A DNA stretch of 64,000 nucleotides from the NCBI GenBank assembly GCA_032173965.1, contig JAVUNC010000005.1, positions 42,642,501-42,706,500 on the forward strand, in the 5' to 3' direction. Of the stretch, positions 27,310 through 40,139 are shown piece by piece. Under the pieces are notes generated by a model. It was not told the DNA's origin. It was given only the letters and a program-made list of their open reading frames with translations, and made no database searches. Within the stretch, counting starts at the first letter, position 1. Each line of letters starts with the position of its first letter. Source of the DNA: Sitta carolinensis. Lineage: Eukaryota; Chordata; Aves; Passeriformes; Sittidae. Made by a program: the position numbers and the translations under genes.

Positions 27310-28375
27310 TGTTCAGCCTGATTGTCACCTGTGATGAAACACTCGATAAGGGGAGAACAGTAAATTTACCTTGATTTCCATAAGACTTTGGACATATTCT
27401 TCCAAGGAGTCCTCAGAGCTGAGGAGATGTGAGGAGATGGATGGACATGAGGTTGGTGGGAAGAACTGCTGGACTGTTGTGCTTGAAGGGTTGTATTCCA
27501 TGGTGCAAAGTACAGCTGGGGGCCAATTATGAGTGTGTCTGTGGTTCAGGTCTGGGGCAGTACATCTAACAGCAGCCTGAGTGATGTAAAGAAAGGCACC
27601 CTTAGCATCCTCATGGATGACACCAAACTAGAGGAAGCTGCTGACACGCTGGAAGGCAGAGTCATCATCCAAAAGGAACCAAAGTCTGGAGAAATGAACC
27701 GGGGAGAAATTCGTCATGCTGAACAAAGGCAAGCACAAAGTCCACCTGAAATGGAAAAACCTCATGCAGCAGCAGAGGCTGGGACTTGCCTGGTTAGATG
27801 GCAGCTCAGCAGAAAATGTTCTGGAGGATCACAGTAGACAAGTTGAACACGAATGAGTGGATTATTATTGCAGCAGGAAGACAAGCAAAAAGTCAAAAGC
27901 AGTGTTTATTTCCTTTTACTTATCACTCATGTGCTCATATCTGGAATATTCTGTACTGCTTGGGATCCCTTCATGCAAGGCAAACCAGAGAGAGTTCTCT
28001 GGAGGGCCAAAAAGAGTAAAATGGCTCTAAAACGTAGAAGAGAGAAGCTAAAGGAACTGGAATAATATTAAAAAAGGCATAAAGAGGACTGTTGTCCACT
28101 GCCTAAAAGGGATCGTAGAGAGCAATTCTCAGAGGTGTACAATATAAGGACAAAATGCAGTAATTGATCACACACTTTGGAAAGGGACATTTCAATAAGG
28201 GTAGTGGAGCACTGGATGAGGAGCCCTGAGAATAGTGGGCTCTCCTTTCCATGAGATCCAAAGTACTCACCTGTACAATGCCCTAAGCAAGCTGACCTAA
28301 CTTGAGAAGTTGGCCCTGCCCTGAGCAGGGAGATAGACTAGAGGATTACCATCTGGCCTAAATTTTTTTGTGGTT
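27310..28375 (+). mobile_element. CR1 LINE, longest copy in the window
   Basis: A CR1 retrotransposon copy of about 1.07 kb in the plus direction, holding the later part of ORF2 and the 3' untranslated region. Landmarks in order: a reverse-transcriptase segment starting near 27,355 (TTTACCTTGATTTCCATAAG, a decayed form of the CR1 stretch that encodes DFSKAFDT); AGAGCTGAGGAGATGTG near 27,414; GGTGCAAAGTACAGCTGGGGGCC near 27,501; the catalytic DD region at about 27,613; a segment near 28,138-28,215 corresponding to the ORF2-to-3'UTR portion; and GACTAGAGGATTACCATCTGG near 28,336, a decayed form of the usual TTGGACTAGATGATCTC. The terminal GATTCTATG repeats are lost or too diverged to read. Frame breaks are many, so the copy is old and inactive. 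The left boundary is uncertain by tens of bases. Confidence 0.85.
27529..27837 (+). pseudogene. Decayed CR1 ORF2 reverse-transcriptase segment
   Basis: A broken piece of the CR1 ORF2 protein, which in intact elements combines an endonuclease with a reverse transcriptase that copies the element's RNA at the nicked target. About 102 codons remain open in one frame. At codons 29-34 the frame reads MDDTKL, matching the FADDTKL catalytic core of CR1 reverse transcriptase with the first two positions changed; the two Asp residues are retained. It is followed by EEAADTLEGR at codons 35-44, corresponding to the family's VADTPEG-like stretch. After about codon 50 the similarity fades, which suggests a frameshift. 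The ATG at the left edge is not a true start, because the similarity continues upstream in other frames. No activity is expected. Confidence 0.75.
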
Positions 28376-31300
28376 TCATGGTACAAAATACTATGTACAT
28401 AAAAAGCCTAAAGCCTGTATCACACACGAACTCAGCTTCACTACCCTGGTGTACCGTTTATGTCCCAGCAGAAAAACTCTTCTCACCACTGGCGTCTGGT
28501 GATTATGGGAATGCCCATGCTTTTGGAAAAAGCAACACCTATGAAGTGGTTGTATTCAAAAGGCACTTTGAATTCACAAATCTTATCTTGCGGGAAATAT
28601 TCTAACCCCTGAGTAACTCGCCTCAGTTCAAAAGAGAGTTGCTCTGCAATTCATTTTCTGAAGCCTCTGTTGAAACAGGCCGACATACAAGAGAGAATGT
28701 ACGAATTGCATTGGCAAGAGAAGAAGAAAGTAGGGACTGACTCTATAGTGAATTGATTAAGGCACTGAAGTAAGTGGAAAAAGAACTGGTGACAATTAGA
28801 AAAGGGTAAAATGATCTGCTCCCCTGCACATTCACATGTTTTATATGTGAGAATCATTGATTAAATTATCCAGGGAGAACAGAAAAACACCTACGTCTTC
28901 TCTTCCAGCTGAGATAATTTTTGCATCTTCTCACCAGTCAATAATAAAGGAAAGAAACAGAAAGTGAGAACTTACACTAAAGAGGCAGGAGAACTGGGTT
29001 CTGTGCCTTTTTCAGCCATAGACTATTGATGTGTTACAAGGTCTGTCCCTCAAATCAATATTTCACAGGCAGTGAGCCGTAACAGGAGTCCTCTGCTTGA
29101 CACTGAGCTCTAACACAGAGAGCACTGGTACATTTCCAGGTGCAACTGGAGCCAGTGTGAGCTGTGTTGTGAATACAGGCTGCACCTATTTAGTGCTTCC
29201 AGGACCACTCGCTGACCAACTGCACGGAGTGCATCTGTCCATTCTCAGCTTCCAAAAGAGCATGGACTTCTCCACAGTTTCTGCTGGGACTAGTTCCTGG
29301 CCTAGCTTGACTCCTGTGATCAGGAATTGCCAGAGGAATTGGTATGAGCCAAAACTATGTCAGGAACTGTTCTAAGAATTCAGAACAGGGTTTGAGTGAT
29401 CATCAGAGCATAAGGGTTACAGCTACACATGGAACAATAAGAAAAATTAAAATGTTAAATAAAGGTTGTAATGCAAATCCTGTCCTCCTCAGTTAGAAAA
29501 CATGCCTTTCTTCTGCTACCCTTCCAAGTTAGGCCTTCAAATCTTCCCTCTTTCCTTTCTTTTCGGAGTTGTTTAGTAGGTATGTGAGATAAGATCTCTG
29601 TGCATTACTGATCAAAATCAGAAAGATTCCCCATTAATCCTCCTGCCTGTCTTTATCTGTTGCAGCATTTTAAACTTCTATTCCAAACTCTTTGTGTAAG
29701 GACACACTTCATTTCATATTTTATAGCATGAAGTCTAGTCAGGACCCAACCCAGACTAGAACTGTTTTATAATGAAGATTGACAAAAGCGATAACATTTT
29801 TTAAAAACTGTGTGTGTTATTAAGACATGTCTTGCTTTAAATTATCCTATTCTTTAATTTGCACTTGGTTTTGTTTCTTAGTTCATGAAGTCTCTCTTAT
29901 GTACTATTAATGCTGATTTAGATTGTCAAATGGGGAAAAAAAATTTAGTTCCCTAGTTCAGGGGATCTAGAACTAGATGGTGATTAAAGTATCTCTGAAA
30001 TGTTTCTAATTTATACCATTTTAGTAACAATTCCTATGAAGCAAAAGGAGATGTCCAGCTTCTCAGAAACACCAGCTTCTCAGCATCAGTCTAATAGACC
30101 TCAAGCTTTTATGCTGCCTCCTGGTTTTCCCAGAATACATTCTTCTTGGAGCTGGCACAGGACCTGGTGCAATGGAATACTTCATGCCTGTGTTATGGCT
30201 CCTTTGTGCTAACCTGCAGAGAGAAAACTGATAGGGCACACATATGTTGAATAAAGGGCCATCATTTATTTCTCTGTAAAAGCCATATTTGACTGTGACT
30301 GCAGACCTGTCAAAACTCAGACACTGAGCATCCTTGCTTCAGCTCCACACTTTCACATACCAACTAGGAGGCCTGAGAGACCCAGCACACGTCCCTAGTG
30401 CTTCCTGCACCACAATGGAAGTGCATTCTTCCCTTAGGCAGAAACACCGCATTCCGAAAGAGGAACTTCACATGTGGATGGCGTAATGGAAAACCCTTTT
30501 GTTATTAAAAACTGCCAATTTTTTTACAAAAGAAATTTTTTAAAAATGGTTTGGGAAAAAATCTCAATCATCCAAACCACCAGCTGCTGTGAAATCAACA
30601 GAGGTGTGATCCAAGTAGTTGGGGAGCCATCAGTTCAGAGATCAGGAATGTGTCAGCTTCAGAAGCTGGGCATATCAGGGAGCCTTGAGGAGTAGAAGCC
30701 AGGCAGCTCAGGAGACCTAGCTGGCATAGAGTATTGGCTTCCTTATCATCAACATTTTTTTTCGGTAAAAAATACCTTTCAGCATGTTCTTGACACAATC
30801 TAATTCTTATAAACCTACCAGGGACAGGACTAAGTCACCCTAACTGTGCCAGATGTGAACATCAGTTGGAAGATGGTGGGAGAGAGGAAGTTTGGGATAG
30901 CTGCTGTGTCTCAACGAAAGCAAAATATTGCCAATAGGTCTTAAGTGCTCTTTGCTATTTACAGTATTGCAGAGAAATCACTTCTCAGTAGCAGATTTCT
31001 TTTTTTTCTTCAGGGACTAAAAGGACCACGGTAGAACAAAGTAGGATAACCTACCGTGTTCCATTTGGTGGCCCAGGCTAGGTACAACTGCACTGATATG
31101 GGAGGTGGCCTCTCTGCAGTTTAGGGCATTCACAGCTCAAGGCAGAGGTGAATGAAGGGGTGCATAACAGCTGAGCATTTATAACTCTGCTCCAGTTAAT
31201 GAGCTTGTGAGATTTTATGTACAAGATTCCTTCATAGAAGTTCCTTTGGTCTGCATGTTGACTCAGAGCTGCTACAAGGTCAAAGCACTCTTTAATCCTA

Positions 31301-34300
31301 TGAACAGTGTGTGCCCGATAAATCTGACTGCAGGAGGATATTTCTTTCTCAAACTGGACAGGAGCCAAATCAGTTTTGTTGAAATCTAAGAGTCCAAACT
31401 TTATTGTTACTGTGAACAGGCAAGAAGACAGATTGTTCATGGTATTGCTTCAGTGGCATAGGACACAGATTTGCCATGTATGACCAGAACTTGAGCAAGT
31501 TCTTTAAGGCTTGGCCTCACTTTCCTTCCTTCTATTTTGGTCTTCATCCTGCTTTCTCCTTTCTCCCTGGCCCCTGATTCTCTCTAGACATCATCTTGTA
31601 CCCCAAGAATCAGTCTTTACCTCCATCTCAGACTGTCTCAGTTCTTTCTATAGTTGCAGCCTCTATGAATTCACATTATCCCCCTTTTTAAACCAAGGGA
31701 AAGCCTGAAGCTGAAAAATCAATAGGGAAGTGCAAGAAAAGTAGCACAATCCAGACCTAGCCACAGGCAGCTCCTTTTATCTTCCTGAGATGAAATGTTA
31801 TTTCTGTGGAGAGTGCCTTTTCATTTGGAATCCATCTTTTCAATGATGAAATAACACTTCTAAAAGCACCGCATCAGAGAGGATGGTTCTTTGGGGATAC
31901 AGTGATAATAAGCAGCAAGTGACAGAGGATAATCTCAGCAAGCATTTAGTAAGGTAGGAAGCACAATACCTATTCAGCCCTTGATTGGGAAGAAAACTTC
32001 AAACTAGGATTAAGCTGAATTTCTAACATCCATGACATCTCTAGAAAAGGCAACCAGCTGCTGGCCATGAAAGAGCTACCATTGGAAATTGAGAGACTCC
32101 GAAAGGCTCTGCACATTTTTCCTCCAAAAATACTAATCTTGGACAAAATATTAGTATGCTATTAAATATAGTTATTTTCCTCAGAGTTAGTAGCTTTCCA
32201 TTTCTATGTCCAAGGCAAGAAGATATCTGTTCTTTGAATTAATGAGATCTCTCTCTTAGCCTTTCATATTTCTGAAAGATCCCGTGACAATAGTGAGATC
32301 CACAGGCTCAAATTCTTTGAGTTCAATTCTTTGCCCCAAAGTGTGTAAAATCCCCCAGTAGTCATTAACATGATGAGTCATAATAAGAACCTAAAATTTT
32401 GGAAAAACAAATTTCCACTTTTCCCCCTTTCTTAAATAAATAAGAGGAGCACAGCTAAAAAGAAAAGGAATTTTAAAATGTTTTACTGCAAATAAGCAGT
32501 TCTGGCATCAGCTGCCATCAATCATTATGCTTCATTTTCAGAGTCACAGAACACCTGGGTGACTTATGTTTCATTTTAATTTCCTTGCAATTCCTGGAAA
32601 ATAATATGTCTTTCTACATTCAGCAAAACAGTAGCATTTCTGTAACGTGCCCCAAAGTATCTAATCATCACAATACTTTCTTTTTTTTCCCCTCACTATA
32701 AGAAACAGAAGATATTTGGCTTTTAAAATAACAGTTGGCATTCAAAATTTAAAGTGTTTCTATTATTTCAGCTAAGATAATTAATAGGAAATAACAGATG
32801 TCTGGCATATTGCATTTAAAACTGTACTATGAAGCACATCCTCAATTGCTGTGAAGCAAACTGTAGACAAGGAATATACCATTAAATACATTTCAGTCAG
32901 GGAAAGAGCTGGTAAAATTTAAGACAGGTAGTCATGTAAAGTTCAGATAATACTGGCATCATGGGGACATGTTGTGGGGATGTGGTGTACATTATTATGT
33001 AAGAGAGGCCTTCAGTTTCAAATGCACAGCAAATGTGGTATGTTTAAATGAGACACTGAAGGGAATTAGCTGCAGAAAATTAATGCCAGGTGAGCCCATT
33101 CTAAACACAACATGCCCAAACTCCTTGTCTGAAAAACAAAAAGCTGGAAGTAGATATTCATTCATAATGTTAAATTACATGGTTGCATGTGTGATCTCTG
33201 CACTCAGCCATCACACACAGCCATAGATACACTCACAATACACACAGGGAGCCACGTAGTTCAAATGCATATGTAGAAACATGCCACTCACTTTTTCCTC
33301 ATCACATATTAAATAGGTCAAAATAACGAAAGCACACACACGAGAAAGCACATGAACAGCTGTGCATGCCAGATATCAAACAAGCACCGAGTGTGGAGGT
33401 GAAGCACTAGTCTGCACTACCACAAAACCAAACAAAAAGGCAAAGAAATTACACTCAGGATCTCACAATTTATCATTGGATATTCCAGTCCCATAAAGTC
33501 ATTTGTATGTGTGTGTATGGTTAGAGACATTTCTAGATACTCCAGATCGTATTATCCCCATAGATTTAATATTTAATTTATCTTTTACTCATCTATATTT
33601 CGATTTATGGTGATACTTCTTTAACAAGAAAATTAATGTATGCCACTGCTAGCATAAGTAAAGCAACTGTGAAAAGTCAAGTTTCCTGTACGTGAAACAA
33701 AATTTCTAACTAAGAATTTTTCTGTTGTCGTATTGCAAGATGAAAAATAATGCACTGTCAGAGATATAAGAGCTGTAACCAGAATCACTGGGTGTTGAGA
33801 CTTATTGACAAGATATGGTTAAGAAAAGTTGTGTCTTGCGTAGATTTATAAGGAATTTAAGAACTGGAATTTCTGTCTAGAAAATGGAAATTCGTAATTG
33901 CAGCAATTTGTGACAATTTTATGACCTCAGATGTAGTGTTGTAACATTAGAACTGATGAAGAATTAATCATATTCAGAAATAGTTGAATTTTCTTAGCTT
34001 GTTCATGCTTGCTTATCAGTTGTGAGTACAACTTCCTAGTTACTCAGCATCTAAATATATTGGAAGTATACTACAGGAACACAAAGGACAGATGCCATGA
34101 TTTTTTAACATGGTATTAAATTTGGGGAAATAGGCTACAAGTTTGAAGATGATTTCGAGGATTTTTGTGGGTAGAATACATGTACATGTATACCTCTTGA
34201 TGTTAAAGTTCATTATCTGCCACTAATGAGACAGATTGCGTGTTAAATACAGACTTTGATCAAACTGTGAAGACAATCTCAGGGATTTTAACACACTATA

Positions 34301-37300
34301 TTAAAAGACGTGAAAGTACAAATAAACTAATGCTCTAGAATTTTAAAAAAGCAATTTAATTTCAGGGGTTTGCCATTTTGGCATAGGACAGAAGGAGAGG
34401 GTGAGATAGCATTTAATGACAGAATTATTAGACAGATCTACAGTTAAGATACATAAATAATTCATCTCCACACCAGAAATGTCTTTCTGAAAATCTACTG
34501 CATGCCTTCCCTCCATGACAAACACGTTACCCACCATTATTTCCATGTTATTTGCAATGAAGACCAGATAGAGGAGCTCAGAGTGCCTACTGTGCAAGGG
34601 AAAATTGCCCTATTCAAAATCGTTAGTGCTTGACGTGGTAAAGGCTAAAAACCATGAAGAACAAGAATGGCTTTCAGTCTTTAGTGCTGATAAACAAGTC
34701 TATTGTTTACTTTTGGAATTAAAGCTAACCCTTTCCTGTTAAACCTAGATATGCGTCAGTCCACTGCCATATATAAAGGAAGATGCTATGTCACTTAGAC
34801 CAACAGGAGAAAAAGACCAAAGATCATTTATTTCATTTGGCCCTCAAAAGAAGTTCTTCACTGGATAGGAAAATTAGTGAGCCTGCGTAAGGAGCATTTC
34901 TGAGTATTGTTCTTTTTTTTTCCTTTGAGACAAAGAACAGATTTGAAATTATTTATTACAGTAGAGGTTTGTTTGGGATTGCTGAAAGCAACATGGTAAG
35001 TAAGTGCTGGACAAACAGTCCTCTTTTCATCTAGGAACAGATGAGACCTGGAGAGCAGCACTTCATTTGAGGTCAGCTGCGTAAGGACAACAAACCAGAT
35101 CTGCAGGTTGGCTGAAAAGAAAAACTGCAGTCTTTGGTTTGCCACGGCTCAGGGCTGGAGATTTAAATGTAACACAGCATCCATGGTGAATGAGAGGTGA
35201 TCAGGTGATGCATCTGCCCCTCTGAAAGAAACACGTCACTGTATTGCCTACAAACTAAGCAAGAAAAAATAGTTTTATGATCTAGGTCTATCTGCTGTAG
35301 TCCAATTAAAAAACTGAGTGGATGTGAAATTTGTATAGTCTTGTAGATAACTTTGGAAAGACACAAGAGAGTAATCAACCCTTGGATATTCCTATGCCAG
35401 TGTCCCTGCTCCAGCTTCACCGTTTCTCAAAGGAGTCCTAGAGCCTTTTTCTGCCTTTGTCCCTCTGCTCCTGATTTATGCTCTAGAAGACTCAGGTCAA
35501 TACACACACGCAGACATTTTCCTTTTTCAAATACTACTGAATAAAATCTAGTTCTTTCTGGTCACCCTAACAGACTACTAAATATCATTCCCCACCTTCC
35601 CAAAAACTTTGCTTGTTTGTGTTCTGTGTAAGATCTTAATCAGCTTCATTACATGATACAAGTCTTCTGTTTATGACCTCTTGTTGCTGGGGAAGCTGGT
35701 TAGGATGCTGCTGTGTATCCAGGTTGCCATCTCTTTGTACACATGAGCTTTGTACATGTGAGCTGGTGATCATCCCCTCTTTGAATTTCTGTCCCCTCTT
35801 AATATGTAATGCAGAGAAGGCAAATGATACTCAGGGCTGAAAGGGGGGCTGCAGCTTGCAGCAGCTGCACACAATAGAGATCCTAACAGAAAATAGAAAT
35901 GATAGAAAAACACCATCATCTCTTCATTGCTACAGTACAACAATAGAAAGCAATTCAGTTTGGGACACATTAACAGAATGTGAATAGCCCTGTTACAGCA
36001 GTGTCATGCACACGGCTCCTGACTCAGCTACATTATGAAAACATTGTCAGGCTTATGAAGCCCCTGCAAGGTGTTAGCTAATTTTATCAGTGTAAAGGAA
36101 GCACTAACTGATATCAAGAAGTATGTTTTAGGGTTATTGTCCCCAGAAAAATATATTAGAGGAAGAAGGTTATTTTTCAGTGTATTTATCAGGCATGAAT
36201 CTGAAGACAAAACCAGCCAACCTAACTGGGTCCAGAACACAAATGTGGATTTCAGAGAATTTGAAACTTTAAGTTCTAAAAATCTAGGAAGTTCTGGGCA
36301 AGATTTTTTCAGTTCTTAGATGCAGGGTTTTTACAGTAGCAGTAAAAAATTACCAGTTCTGTTATCACAGTTCACTCTGAGCTAGGATAGCTGTTTTTAG
36401 ACTTGCTTCCTTCAATTTCATATTCTGGGGATTTTCCTGAATTACCACCAGCATGTGTATTCATAGGTGACTCCCACAAAGTCATTGCTTATTTTTAAAT
36501 TACTTACTGTGCTCAAGACTGCAATCGGAACCTCATAATCCTTCCATTCCTGTCTTATAGGTCATTAAGAAAGTCTTTCACTCATCTCCATATACTAGCT
36601 CCTGTGTTATATCTTATGTTACATTACCTCTTACATACTTAATTTCAAATTGAAAAGACCCCTTTAATACAGATTGTATTCCATAACATTACAGGAAATT
36701 TCTTTTCAATTTTTATTTTCCAGCTGGAGAGAATTTTCTATAAGATTGTTAGTAATTTTGTTTTCAGTTTGCACATGACAAGACCTCATGTCTTGCTCTT
36801 CATAGTTCTCAGCAAGTGTTTTAGTAGAAATAAACATGATATATTACAAGAAAAAGTCCTAAGAAAATGAGACAGCAAAGGAAAGCTGTGACCTGGATGA
36901 AAAACTTCTTGTGAGGGAATTCCTCTTGTATCCTTAGCTCTCCCGTAATAGTCTTTTGACTACTGCCCTCGACTGGACCCCTATGTCTCTCTATTGCCTC
37001 AACTCTAATCCTAGGAGTGGATTGGGCATTACTGAAGAATCTCCAGCTCTGGCCAAGTGAACAAGGATTCAGTGAGAAATTCCTTTCATAGCCCAAACCT
37101 TTACCCACCACAAATGGGCACCTTGGCTTTGCATCCCTGTTAACCCTGATGATAAATCTACCCCAAGGAGTGATCAGACTTCTCAGGGAAGTATACTTTT
37201 GGTGCACAAACCCTCTCTTGGAAACCCCTTTGCAGTACTTCTTAGCTGGATTAATAGGCTTGGTTATTCCCTTAACTCCAAAAATTTGAGTATGGCTGCA

Positions 37301-39404
37301 AAGGGGAGGCCTAGGGAAATGATTCCTTTTTGCTTGTTTTGGCAGCAGCTATGTTTTTCTGGGGTTATTTTTGTGTTATAATTGATGTGGAGTTGCAAGA
37401 AGCTGCTAATGTTAAGTCTGGGTATCACAAATAATTTTCCCCTTTTCATTTTGCCGATGGGTGGAGTGATCTTGACTAAAGGACTCAGTCACTTTCAGGG
37501 TTACAGCTAATGCAAGATGTGAGAGAAAGCCAAAGGGTCCAGTTTGAGCAGGGACCTACAAAAGAGATGCCTATGGAAAATGTGGGCAGAGAAAGGGCCA
37601 AGGCTGGAGGTCCCTATGTAAAGCTCAGGTCTTGGCTGCAGTTAGCATTAGGGCTAAGTTTAAGGTTAGGGGAAAGACAAAAATTCAGGTCCCCTTGTGG
37701 TGAGGTCCCAAAGATGTTGCCAAGACAAGAGCTGAGCAACAAGAAGAATTATTTCCTGGGCCAGTCCCGAAGATCTTGTGCTAGATATCAGCCAACAGCA
37801 AGTTTTAGCTTTTATATTACATGTTTAAAAGTATGAAGACTTAAAATATTAAGAAGTGACAAAAACACTTGGTAGATCTTAACAGAAATATATGAAATAA
37901 AGCATCAATCTTCAAGAGAAATATAAACCATGTAACAACTTCCTTATGGTTTTAAAACAAAAGTTAGGTGTAGAACATTCTGCTGGATTGAACTGGCTTG
38001 CATGGAGTCAAACAAGAGATGAAGCTGAGAAGCAGATTTGATGTTGTAGCTGTGGTAGCAGGGAGGAAAGAGAGAGAAGGACAGAGAGAGGAGCAGCGTG
38101 GAAGAGCAGAACTGTTGCTTTAGGATGCTCCAAATAATTTGAGCCATATTGTCTTTGATGGCATGTTAGGGGTGGCTTGTGCCAGCCCAAGAACAACCTC
38201 ACACTCCTCTTGACTCTGTCTCCCTTTCCCATGCCTCTGTCATTTCTGGGCCATTGCAGCCTCCTAACCCAACAAAAAGGGAGGGGTTGTTTTCTACAGG
38301 TTAGAGAGTGAGACAGCACAAGGCCAGAGTAAAACCAGCATGTCCCATAGAAGGGGGGGGCACAGTGAGACCCAGGATGCAGGAGGATGACTACAGGATA
38401 TGCTGTTCAGCACAGCAGCATGTGACACCAGGGGTCCCAACACAGCAAACTGCCTGTTACTCTCACCATTTCTCTCTCTCCAGTCTGTCAGTTGGAGATG
38501 TCACTGAATATTAGGTCTCTTTAGCAGAGCTGCACAGCTCCTCATAAACCCTCACCTGATAAAACACCCCAAAGCCTCAGCCAGAAGCAGCTGAAGCTAT
38601 GGATGGAAAGAAGATGGCTGAAAAAGCACATTCCATCTCCTGGAAAGGTCATGTTTGAGGAAAACAGATCATCTGGGAAGGCACACAAAGAAAAACAAAA
38701 TATTCCACAGAGAAAGAACTATGAAAATTATATCTGTTTGCAAATTAGAACCTTTCACCTTGCTGAGAGAGGTTTTTGCATGGGTGCTTTTGCTTTTCTT
38801 GACAGCATCTTTTTAGACTAGTTACAGGTTTCTACCTGTCTGTCATCTTTATTTTCCTGGAGGAAAATAAGGTTTGCTTTTCCCCTTGAGAAAATTCCCC
38901 CTTTCACTTTTGCAGGGACAGTTCCTGTGGATGAACTGCTGCTGCTGGGGCCATGCTGTCTCTGCCCTGAGTGGGGACTGCCCTGGTGCCCAGCTGTCCC
39001 TGGCCATATTCCTGCTGTTCTGCACCTGCTGCCCAGCCCTGGCTTCCTTGCTGCAGGGAGAAGATTGTGTAGGGGAAAATGGGGAGAAGAGGGAATGAGA
39101 AGTATGAAAGCATGCCTGGCTAAGTTTTAACCTGGAACAGAAGGAACAGGGGTAGAAATTACTCTTGGATCCAGACCTAGGCAAAAGTGTTAAGGATTTT
39201 GATGGTGGGACTCCCACACTAATAGACGTGGTGCCTCTTGAACTGTATGTACTCTGTCTCACTTCACAGCTCTCAGCACCTGATGACATCAGTCTTGAAC
39301 CCTTTAATTTGAAATTGTTTACAAGAAGAAATAATATTTGGACAATATTTATTGTAAACTACCTCAGCAACTGGCAATAGTGGCCATAGGACGTGACCAA
39401 CAAG
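28376..39404. other. Noncoding sequence; possible old repeats
   Basis: About 11 kb without a recognisable gene. Most is AT-rich unique sequence. Three subregions stand out by composition and open frames but could not be classified: 31,071-31,440 (a minus-strand frame of 120 codons and an AATAAA on the minus strand), 36,821-37,840 (less AT-rich, with a minus-strand frame of 128 codons and a plus-strand frame of 108 codons), and 38,850-39,130 (GC-richer, with open frames on both strands). They may be old retrotransposon or LTR remnants. No tRNA, rRNA, splice-supported exon or tandem array is seen. Confidence 0.5.
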
Positions 39405-39409
39405 CCCAC
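39405..39409. repeat. Target-site duplication CCCAC, left copy
   Basis: The five bases CCCAC immediately precede the outer dinucleotide of the LTR (TG at 39410-39411 on this strand). The same five bases follow the other end at 40774-40778. A 5-bp duplication fits the integrases of ERVL-like and some other retroviral groups. Confidence 0.85.
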
Positions 39410-39520
39410 TGTCATGGTTTCAATTCAAAACACCAATTTCTGTTCTAGTTTGATTTTTTTTGTCAATTTTAAAATTTTCAATCAAGAGCAAAGCAGGCTT
39501 GAGCTTAAAAGTAATAAGAC

Positions 39521-39526
39521 TTTATT
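39521..39526 (-). promoter_or_regulatory. LTR polyadenylation signal AATAAA
   Basis: The given strand reads TTTATT, so AATAAA on the strand of the LTR. It lies about 111 bases before the LTR's 3' end, the position expected for the signal that defines the R/U5 end of the viral RNA. Nearby host transcription running leftward could in principle be terminated here. Confidence 0.65.
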
Positions 39527-40130
39527 AACTTATATTAAAAGAAAGAAAAACAACAAGAATGAGGATGGAACCTTCAAAACACTCTTCCTCCCTCCCCACC
39601 CTTTCTTTTCTCCCAGCTGACAATGTAAAGAAAACAACACTCAGAAATCTCAGTCAGTTTTCCACTTCTGAAGCAGTCTTTTTCAGTTCATCTAGGGAGG
39701 GAAGCACCTCTCATTCACTATGGCAAATTTCTCCACAAGAAAACAGTTCTCTTGTGGATCCATCTTTCATGAACAGCAACCACCCAGATCTTTTTGCGTT
39801 CATGAAACTCCTCCCATGTTCACAGTTGTGTCTCTGGGCCACATCGATGTATGGGGTCTAGTTTAAAGATAAACATGTCCAAAACAAAGGTTCTCTTTGT
39901 CTTTGGGACCACCTTCACCTCCAAGGAACGGAGATTCACTTATTTTCCGAGGGCAAAGAGTCTTTATCACTTCATCTCTCTGTTCAACCTCTCATGGCAT
40001 CAACAGTCCCTTCAACATTTCACTCCTTTGCTCAGATCTACAACTTGAACTCTTTTATCTCCCCATACTTTTTTATGGTTTAAAGGAAACATTTCAATAT
40101 GTTATAACCAACCACCATAGCTTACAAGAG

Positions 40131-40139
40131 TTTTTTATA
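40131..40139 (-). promoter_or_regulatory. Candidate LTR TATA box
   Basis: On the minus strand this reads TATAAAAAA, preceded by GC. It sits about 640 bases into the LTR from its 5' end. The distance of about 610 bases to the AATAAA is longer than in many LTRs, so either R is unusually long or the real start uses a different, possibly TATA-less, site. Confidence 0.4.

Noticed and set aside
29097..29375. Frame with a VVNTGCTYLVL-like stretch resembling a retroviral-type aspartic protease active site
   Set aside because: The catalytic Asp position reads Asn, only about ten residues fit, and there is no neighbouring reverse transcriptase, integrase or LTR. Most likely chance.
34173..34188. Perfect 16-bp palindrome ATACATGTACATGTAT
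   Set aside because: A single AT-rich alternating palindrome with no partner copies. Expected occasionally in 64 kb of this composition.
37651..37672. Telomere-like GTTAGCATTAGGG...GGTTAGGGG text
   Set aside because: Only two loose units with different spacing, not a tandem TTAGGG array.
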